Below, in pieces: positions 6,666 through 11,369 of a stretch of 11,369 nt of DNA. Position 1 is the first letter of the stretch, and the number at the start of each line of letters is the position of its first letter. Below the pieces are notes generated by a model. The model was not told where the DNA came from and ran no database searches. It saw only the letters and a program-made list of their open reading frames with translations. The position numbers and the translations under genes were made by a program. Origin of the DNA: an uncultured Bacteroidales bacterium (GTDB taxonomy: Bacteria; Bacteroidota; Bacteroidia; Bacteroidales; Bacteroidaceae); the NCBI GenBank assembly GCA_937901185.1, contig CALCHR010000151.1, positions 1 to 11,369 on the forward strand, read 5' to 3'.

Positions 6666-6671
6666 GATTTA

Positions 6672-7517
6672 TTAAACAGCAATAGCTCCAACAAGCTTTG
6701 CTTCACTTTCGTAGTTTAGCAGCTTAACGTCGGAATACTGCCATTCCCAAATATTAGTCCAGTTCTCGATTTCAATGGTAGGCAGCTTGTGAGTTGGACG
6801 GGACAGCTGCTCACGAACAACATCGAAATGATTTTCATAGATATGACAGGAACCAAGCATACCATATACATAGCCAGGTGTGTAACCGGTCTCTTTACAA
6901 ATCAGAGTGAGCAGCAGAGCGTAAGAAGCCAGATCATAAGGAACACCCAAGAAGCTATCGCAGCTGCGCTGGAACCACAGAATATCCATAGTACCCTGCT
7001 CAGGGTAGCACAACAGCTCAAACAGCACGTGACAAGGAGGCAACGCCATCTGGTCCATCTGCAGAGGGTTCCAAGCAGATACGACCAGTCTACGACAAGT
7101 AGGGTCCTTCTTAATAGTCTCGATTACATTCTTCAGCTGATTACCCTTGTCAGCATCACCATTGAAGCATACCCACTGACTACCATAAATAGGACCCAGG
7201 TCAGGTTCTGCCAGCATCTTTGCTTTTGTCTCTTCGTCCTGGCCATACGGTACCTTCTGTGGATTGCACCACTCATCCCAAATATGATTGCCACGCTCCT
7301 GCAGCCAACGCTTATCCTGAATGCCCTTAATAAACATCTCGAGCTCAGAAGCAATGTTCTTAATACCCATCTTCTTCGTGGTCAGCAGAGGGAAACCATC
7401 CTTCATATCGTGCTTCAGCATATAACCGGAGCAAGCAAGGGTATTGACACCGGTACGGTTAGCCGTCATAACACCGTTGTCCAAAACGTACTGTAGATAA
7501 TCTTTATAAGCCTGCAT
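6672..7517 (-). CDS. thymidylate-synthase-family enzyme with Asp at the dUMP-recognition Asn (possible dCMP hydroxymethylase or methylase)
   Basis: This 281-residue protein is clearly in the thymidylate synthase fold family. It has R21 near the N-terminus, E58 in SELEMF, IWDEW (79-83), GPIYGSQW (108-115), CRR (141-143), the catalytic cysteine C162 in LPPCH, QRSCD (183-187), and H225/Y227 in CHIYENH. In normal thymidylate synthases the loop reads PFNIASYA, and Asn (177 in E. coli) recognises uracil. Here it reads PYDLASYA, with D195 encoded by GAT at 6933-6935. T4 dCMP hydroxymethylase has Asp179 there, and an Asn-to-Asp change in Lactobacillus casei thymidylate synthase (N229D) gives dCMP methylation. 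The usual Asp before HIY is also Ser-Cys (223-224). Substrate may therefore be dCMP. The ATG follows AAGGAG, which overlaps the previous gene's TAA. GC is about 54% in a hand count of 120 bases, well above its neighbours. Confidence 0.9.
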   Translation of the reverse strand: MQAYKDYLQYVLDNGVMTANRTGVNTLACSGYMLKHDMKDGFPLLTTKKMGIKNIASELEMFIKGIQDKRWLQERGNHIWDEWCNPQKVPYGQDEETKAKMLAEPDLGPIYGSQWVCFNGDADKGNQLKNVIETIKKDPTCRRLVVSAWNPLQMDQMALPPCHVLFELLCYPEQGTMDILWFQRSCDSFLGVPYDLASYALLLTLICKETGYTPGYVYGMLGSCHIYENHFDVVREQLSRPTHKLPTIEIENWTNIWEWQYSDVKLLNYESEAKLVGAIAV

Positions 7518-7527
7518 AAAAGTCTCC

Positions 7528-7854
7528 TTATTCTTTTTCAGTCGTCATTCTGCCCGTATCTCGTAACAGACCCTGCAGCAAAATTAAATAGTTACAAATA
7601 TCTGTGATTTTCTCGTTCCAAAGCTCCTCAGAATAGGTCGCTTTACTGTTTACCATGTCTGTGACGGAGATAATATGCTTAAGCATAAATCCATACAAAA
7701 CCTGCTCAGGTGTTTCTTCTGTGATACCTGCGCCGTGTTTAAACACAGACATACGGTCCGTACCAAGTGAATACTCATTTTCCTTTTTAACAAGTACGCG
7801 TTGGATACGTGCAAGTTGATCTTCAACAACTTTGTTAAACTCAATTGGTGTCAT
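7528..7854 (-). CDS. MazG/DUF1599-like all-alpha protein (nucleotide-modification-associated type)
   Basis: This 108-residue all-helical protein has KKENEYSLGTDRMSVFK (23-39) and EKITDICNYLILL (81-93). These resemble the two metal-binding blocks of MazG-like or DUF1599 proteins. Pfam calls DUF1599 nucleotide modification associated domain 1, after its frequent link to phage base-modification genes; I assign this from pattern, not a search. E27, D33, E81 and D85 are candidate metal ligands. It would be predicted to hydrolyse or bind a nucleotide, for example removing an unwanted dNTP. It is the first gene of the operon. The ATG follows AAAGGA at nine bases, and its stop TAA overlaps the ribosome-binding site of the thymidylate-synthase-family gene ten bases downstream, so the two are probably made together. 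Confidence 0.65.
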   Translation of the reverse strand: MTPIEFNKVVEDQLARIQRVLVKKENEYSLGTDRMSVFKHGAGITEETPEQVLYGFMLKHIISVTDMVNSKATYSEELWNEKITDICNYLILLQGLLRDTGRMTTEKE

Positions 7855-7881
7855 TGATCACAGTCCTTTCTTATTACTAAT

Positions 7882-7896
7882 CAATATATAATACAG
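7882..7896 (-). promoter_or_regulatory. candidate promoter (class B motif) of the nucleotide-metabolism operon
   Basis: The minus strand reads CTGTATTATATATTG, ending 28 bases before the MazG-like ATG. It differs at one position from the dUTPase copy. It lies immediately after a terminator, where an operon promoter is expected. TATTAT or TATATT could act as the -10. CTGACC, in the terminator's downstream arm, is 16 bases before TATATT and a partial -35 match. Confidence 0.55.
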
Positions 7897-7897
7897 T

Positions 7898-7928
7898 AAA
7901 AGACGGTCAGATTTACTGACCGTCTTTT
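7898..7928 (-). terminator. strong hairpin terminator after the ADP-ribosyltransferase-like gene
   Basis: A perfect 13-bp stem (7898-7910 with 7916-7928) encloses the loop ATTTA. The core arm is GACGGTCAG, flanked by A and T runs, so it can end transcription in both directions. It touches the stop codon at 7929-7931. Read on the minus strand the T run is four bases (7898-7901), part of the stem. Confidence 0.85.
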
Positions 7929-8543
7929 TTATACTGTGGCTAGTTCTCGTTTTGTAGGTGTTCTATCCAGACACCGTTTAATTTGCGATGGACTGAATGC
8001 GACCATATCACCGGTAGATAAATTCATAATACCATCAAAGCCTGCATTCTTGAAATAGGCTTGTGCTTCCTGCTCTCCGCAAGTAAGCTCAAGCACCGTA
8101 TCTAGCTCGCCATCTTGATTGATAATTTCATCTTCCAGTGTTTTTCTTAGCTCTCTGGTAATCGGATAGCCATTAGCATTTAACACTTGCACAAAAGCAT
8201 TAATATTGCGTTTTGCGTCTGCTACTCTATTAACCATTTGCCATACAAAAGGCTTCTGTAAGTTCAAGTAGTATTCTTTTATGTATGTACCATAAATATC
8301 TAAACCAAAATCACTGTCATTAAAATAAAAACCTCTGCCATAGATAGTTCCGCCACCAGTACCGATTTTAGAGGGACTAAACTCATCAAAATCGGTATTA
8401 GACGCATGGTATACGACTAAAAGTCTGCCTGATTCATCGACACACTTACTTCCGGCAAAGAACTCAAGTTGTTCTTTCGACAAGGCTCGACCTTCAGAGT
8501 CCATAGAAGTTGCACTAAACTCTACAAAAAGATCATTAGGCAT
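7929..8543 (-). CDS. stand-alone ADP-ribosyltransferase-like protein (ART-PolyVal type)
   Basis: This 204-residue protein resembles the ADP-ribosyltransferase domain found in phage and plasmid polyvalent proteins. The signature starts FFAGSKCVDESGRLLVVYH (28-46), the usual lead-in to the first strand with H46. It continues FDEFSPSKIG (52-61), GFYF (71-74, Y73), then FDGIMN and VAFSPSQIKR (181-190), where Q187 is at the family's closing motif. H46 and Y73 would bind NAD, which implies transfer of ADP-ribose to a host or phage target; the target is unknown. Here the domain stands alone. The ATG at 8541-8543 with AGGAAG upstream is preferred over one at 8561, which has none. The gene has its own candidate promoter and a terminator. 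T4 Alt-like delivery with the virion, or an anti-defence role, are inferences. Confidence 0.7.
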   Translation of the reverse strand: MPNDLFVEFSATSMDSEGRALSKEQLEFFAGSKCVDESGRLLVVYHASNTDFDEFSPSKIGTGGGTIYGRGFYFNDSDFGLDIYGTYIKEYYLNLQKPFVWQMVNRVADAKRNINAFVQVLNANGYPITRELRKTLEDEIINQDGELDTVLELTCGEQEAQAYFKNAGFDGIMNLSTGDMVAFSPSQIKRCLDRTPTKRELATV

Positions 8544-8572
8544 TATGTCACTTCCTAACATATGTTTATACT

Positions 8573-8582
8573 TAATTTAGCA
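8573..8582 (-). promoter_or_regulatory. candidate promoter (class A motif TGCTAAATTA) of the ADP-ribosyltransferase-like gene
   Basis: The minus strand reads TGCTAAATTA, 30 bases before the chosen ATG and just after a terminator. GTATAAAC follows within a few bases. A TG-N-TAAATT extended -10, or a phage-specific late-type promoter, would both fit. No good -35 is visible. Confidence 0.5.
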
Positions 8583-8601
8583 AAAACGAGCAGAAAAAAT
8601 A

Positions 8602-8627
8602 AGCCGAGCACTGCTACATGCTCGGCT
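8602..8627 (-). terminator. rho-independent terminator after the 599-residue gene
   Basis: AGCCGAGCA at 8602-8610 pairs with TGCTCGGCT at 8619-8627 around an eight-base loop. On the minus strand TATTTTTTCT follows. It lies nine bases after the stop of the 599-residue gene. Confidence 0.85.
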
Positions 8628-8635
8628 GATTTTAA

Positions 8636-10435
8636 TTAATCAAAGTCTACAAATAAACTATTTTCGTTTAAAGTCTTGCCTCTAGAAGTAGTACGACGAT
8701 AGGACTCGTGTAAGGCTGACTTTTCGATAGTCTTACGAGACTCTTCTATAAAGTCCAGGCCACTGTCATCAATAAGTTTTTGAGCATCATCATCAGACAA
8801 TCTCATATATTTATCAAGGTCTTCCACAGAAATTTCCCCAGAATAGCGAGTTAGACCATCCCAATCAAACTCACCGTCTTCGTCGTCATATTCACCGTTA
8901 TACGCGATATTAGTTCCATCAAAGAAATCGGTAATAGCACGTTCTTCTGCAGTTTCTAATCCTGCCAAGCTTGCAAGATTTACACGTTGAATGCCGTGTG
9001 CTACAATCTTATCATACATCTTGCAAATTACATAGTAAAACTTAGCGTCGCTGGCGTCTTCAATCAGTACTGTTTTATAGGCTTCATCAAAATAGCCAGG
9101 ATAATCCTCTTCATCTTCATAGTCTACATAGTAGTCTAAGCTATCTACGTACTCTAAGGTAGCAGCATCTAAAATATAGATTCTATGTAGCGTTGACATT
9201 GACAATGCCTGATTTGCACTAAAACGAGCATCACCTAAAGAACGGAATACTGTTGCATCTGCAAGTGAAGCGACGTCAAAAGAATAGTTTTCTAGGTCAA
9301 CTTGATAGAAAGCGTCCTCTTCAACTGCAGGCTTCTCTTTAGTTGCAATTATGTAACCATTAACAGAAGATTCCTGCAAAGCAGTCTCTTCTTCAGCACA
9401 TTGCTCAAAAATCATTTTAGAGCGCTTTTCACCATTAACACTTCCATCAAAGACATCAGGAAATTCAGCTGCAATATCTTCAAAGGAACACTCAGCCTCT
9501 GCAGCCAGGCACACAAACAAATCATCGTTTTGATTTGGAATCAAAGGCTCACCGTTTGCAAAATAATCGTAGGCAGCAGTTTCTGAGCTTGCCCACACGG
9601 CACCTAGCAGCTCACCGTTCGCAAGATTGGTTGCTACATATAACTGCTCTCCTACACTAACACTGTCTGCCTCAGCCAGCACAGGAGCTTCCTGAGACTC
9701 AGCTAGACCGCCGGAAAGGATGTCATCCAAATTTGCGGTAGCATGAGCATTACCGTCCATAAATAGATCAAACCCAGCAGCTTCTCTTAAATTAATGCTT
9801 TCCATAAACTTAACACCAAACTCTTTCGTTGATTTTCCTTCCTGGCTTAGCCAGAAAACGTGGTCAAATGCTGCTGTTCTCCACATTGTTTGGTTTTCAA
9901 TCATAGTGCCGGTTGTCTTATCGTAACCCTCAACCTTAGAAGGCATCAGTTTCTTTTTCTCTGAATCAGTTAAATACTCAGAATCTAAGACTTGTTCTCT
10001 GGAGATAGGTGTTACGTCACCAGTAGCAATATCTACCACATAATAATATACACAAGTTCCAGAGCATTTTTTAATATCCCACAGGATATATTTTGCATTT
10101 GGGTCACTCTTTTTTACGCCAACGCGGTTTTCATAGCCGTCTAGATGGTCATACCAAGCATGGCCGGGCTCCTTACCGGTGCGATCTCTGAAATCTTTGG
10201 TTGTACCGATATTCTCATAGCTGACACCACTAACAATAGCGGTCATTGTTACAACCTTGTAAATGCGAATAGTCTTTTTATAAGCACGAGACACTGTAAT
10301 AGGGCTATACATACCCATGTTAAAATATGTACCACCACGAAGTGTATCCATAAATGAAAAAATCTCAGAATCAGTTAATGGAATTAAACGAGATAGTAAG
10401 TCACTTTCAGATACAATAGTTTCTAATAAAGGCAT
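8636..10435 (-). CDS. acidic 599-residue protein, unknown function
   Basis: I do not recognise this protein. The N-terminal ~125 residues are mixed in charge and look folded (GGTYFNMGMY at 34-43, IVSGVSYENI at 67-76). Residues ~120-225 form a second segment with YILWDIKKCSGTC and TMWRTAAFDHVFWLS. From ~225 on the protein is strongly acidic, with runs such as EDEED (440-444) and YDDEDGEFDWD (516-526), then a short basic stretch ESYRRTTSRGK (577-587) and the tail NSLFVDFD. LYVATNLANGELLGAVWASS (265-284) and YVICKMYDKIVAHGIQ (468-483) may be diverged copies of one strand pattern. There is no signal peptide or membrane segment. The ATG at 10435 follows AAGGAG at nine bases; a TTG three codons earlier abuts the ribosome site. 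It has its own promoter-like motif and terminator, so is perhaps made late. A virion or host-interaction protein is possible. Confidence 0.85.
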   Translation of the reverse strand: MPLLETIVSESDLLSRLIPLTDSEIFSFMDTLRGGTYFNMGMYSPITVSRAYKKTIRIYKVVTMTAIVSGVSYENIGTTKDFRDRTGKEPGHAWYDHLDGYENRVGVKKSDPNAKYILWDIKKCSGTCVYYYVVDIATGDVTPISREQVLDSEYLTDSEKKKLMPSKVEGYDKTTGTMIENQTMWRTAAFDHVFWLSQEGKSTKEFGVKFMESINLREAAGFDLFMDGNAHATANLDDILSGGLAESQEAPVLAEADSVSVGEQLYVATNLANGELLGAVWASSETAAYDYFANGEPLIPNQNDDLFVCLAAEAECSFEDIAAEFPDVFDGSVNGEKRSKMIFEQCAEEETALQESSVNGYIIATKEKPAVEEDAFYQVDLENYSFDVASLADATVFRSLGDARFSANQALSMSTLHRIYILDAATLEYVDSLDYYVDYEDEEDYPGYFDEAYKTVLIEDASDAKFYYVICKMYDKIVAHGIQRVNLASLAGLETAEERAITDFFDGTNIAYNGEYDDEDGEFDWDGLTRYSGEISVEDLDKYMRLSDDDAQKLIDDSGLDFIEESRKTIEKSALHESYRRTTSRGKTLNENSLFVDFD

Positions 10436-10466
10436 TTTAAGCAACTCCTTAATTTACAAATCTAAC

Positions 10467-10476
10467 TAATTTAGCA
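10467..10476 (-). promoter_or_regulatory. candidate promoter (class A motif TGCTAAATTA) of the 599-residue gene
   Basis: The minus strand reads TGCTAAATTA, 32 bases before the ATG at 10435, in the 50-base gap after the topoisomerase gene. A related CTAAATT followed by GTATAAAC overlaps the topoisomerase stop at 10484-10499 and may be a second, weaker element. No terminator is visible in this gap, so read-through from the topoisomerase gene is also possible. Confidence 0.5.
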
Positions 10477-10485
10477 AATCTTTGT

Positions 10486-11369
10486 TTATACGAATTTAGT
10501 AGTATTAGAAGGAATAGCTTTGAGTACTCGCGGTTTAATTGCCTTGTACTTTTTAAGAAGCATCTCAAAAATGTCAGACTTGTCTGCTTCTAGCTCTATA
10601 ATGAGGTTTTGCAGGTCAAGAATTTCTGTATGGTGCTCTTTGGTTAAATACGAAATTGGCTTTCGCAATACAGCTTGTGCAGTTTCGCTGTCACACTTAA
10701 ACTTCTTTTGAAGAAATGCGCATGCATCTTCGTAAGACAAATCAAAAATAGCTTTCCAACCGTCAGTAGCCTTAAGCTTTTCAATGATTTGTAATACTTC
10801 CAATCTATCCTTATTGTCTTTAATCTGATGCGCAAGTCTATTGGTATGCGTCTCAATTAAGTAATTTAGGTTAGACTTTACGACGGCATCAAAGCTACAC
10901 GGTACATAGATATGATCTTGGTCAAAAAAGGCCAAATTGTATGTTTCAGAAGTCTGTAGCTTTTTATAAAGCTTATCAAAGACTTCTCTCATGTCGCACT
11001 GCTTTTTAAACACTTTTTCTATAACAATGCGTGTTTCGTAAGTAGACTCGTCACGTAAATCAACTTTATCTAACAAAATTTCTTTCTCAACAATTTTACG
11101 AACGTGTTCTACTGTCTTAGAGATAGGCATAGCGGTAATAACAATAGTGCCATTTTTATCTATTGTCATTTCAGGAGCAAGTCGAACCGTGCCCTTACCA
11201 GACTTAAGTGTTTCTTCCCAGTCTGCTTTGCTAGACAAAATGGGTACACCTACATTAGGAATAGGCAATTTTTTTGGCACATAGTTAAGGTCTTTGTGCT
11301 TTAGGATATCAATGTAATAATCAAACATTCCTTCAATATCTATACAAGGAATATTAAGCTTAGGGAGTC
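10486..11369 (-). CDS. type II DNA topoisomerase A subunit, T4 gp52-like (5' end cut by window edge)
   Basis: This is the C-terminal 293 residues of the DNA-cutting subunit of a type II topoisomerase, related to GyrA/ParC and T4 gp52. The ATG at 11328 is not the start: the frame stays open to the window edge (LPKLNIPCIDIEG precedes it), so the catalytic-tyrosine domain lies outside. Numbering from that Met, PIPNVGVPIL (22-31), GKGTVRLAPEM (44-54), TIVITAMPISKTVE (61-74), KVDLRDEST (88-96), ETRIVIEKV and YNLAFF (130-135) follow the GyrA order. Residues ~155-265 are the helical coiled-coil arm, with the QAVLRKPISYLTK segment. The protein stops soon after the arm, with no GyrA-type DNA-wrapping domain, so it should relax or decatenate rather than supercoil DNA. 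A phage-borne topoisomerase suggests a large genome. Confidence 0.87.
   Translation of the reverse strand, partial: LPKLNIPCIDIEGMFDYYIDILKHKDLNYVPKKLPIPNVGVPILSSKADWEETLKSGKGTVRLAPEMTIDKNGTIVITAMPISKTVEHVRKIVEKEILLDKVDLRDESTYETRIVIEKVFKKQCDMREVFDKLYKKLQTSETYNLAFFDQDHIYVPCSFDAVVKSNLNYLIETHTNRLAHQIKDNKDRLEVLQIIEKLKATDGWKAIFDLSYEDACAFLQKKFKCDSETAQAVLRKPISYLTKEHHTEILDLQNLIIELEADKSDIFEMLLKKYKAIKPRVLKAIPSNTTKFV

Noticed and set aside
6789..7496. 235-codon open frame on the plus strand opposite the thymidylate-synthase-family gene
   Set aside because: It is the antisense shadow of a well-conserved gene, with no recognisable protein features, promoter or operon context.
10486..11328. Topoisomerase gene as a complete 280-residue protein starting at the ATG at 11328
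   Set aside because: The same frame has no stop up to the window edge and the upstream residues fit the family, so the ATG is internal and the gene is partial.
1..11369. tRNA genes, CRISPR arrays, insertion sequences, integrase or attachment sites
   Set aside because: No cloverleaf-like segment, regularly spaced repeat-spacer pattern, transposase or integrase motif was seen on either strand.

Overview
The window looks like part of a large virulent double-stranded DNA phage genome. Every supportable gene lies on the minus strand. Genes are tightly packed and several overlap. The content is a phage replisome plus a nucleotide-metabolism set, with no host-type housekeeping genes. Strong Shine-Dalgarno sequences (GGAGG, AAGGAG) and moderate-to-low GC suggest a Firmicutes-type or other SD-using host; that is inference. 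The phage cannot be identified more closely from the sequence alone.

In transcription order (high to low coordinates), the window opens inside a type II topoisomerase A subunit (10486 to the edge). It lacks a gyrase-style C-terminal domain, as in T4 gp52. Next is an acidic 599-residue orphan (8636-10435), then a stand-alone ADP-ribosyltransferase-like protein (7929-8543). These last two genes each have a TGCTAAATTA promoter-like motif 30-32 bases before the ATG and a hairpin terminator after the stop.

The operon 7854-4236 follows: a MazG/DUF1599-like protein, a thymidylate-synthase-family enzyme, a DUF5662 HD-like protein, dCMP deaminase, DHFR, a candidate PD-(D/E)XK nuclease and a small cysteine-rich protein. 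A 203-base AT-rich intergenic region (4033-4235) then carries a promoter-like motif, helically phased GTAT repeats, a possible 21-codon ORF and a terminator. The replication operon 4017-481 encodes dUTPase, a DnaC-like helicase loader, DnaB-like helicase and DnaG-like primase. A gp32-type single-stranded DNA-binding protein (395 to the left edge) comes last. The two operon starts share a second motif, CTGTATTATATWTTG, giving two candidate promoter classes.

dUTPase and dCMP deaminase both make dUMP, and DHFR recycles dihydrofolate, so the set superficially reads as a dTMP pathway. However, the thymidylate-synthase-family protein has Asp (D195) at the position of the uracil-recognising Asn (E. 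coli Asn177). T4 dCMP hydroxymethylase has Asp at this position. The enzyme may therefore act on dCMP, giving 5-hydroxymethyl- or 5-methyl-dCMP, and the phage DNA may carry modified cytosine. This is the most interesting lead in the window.
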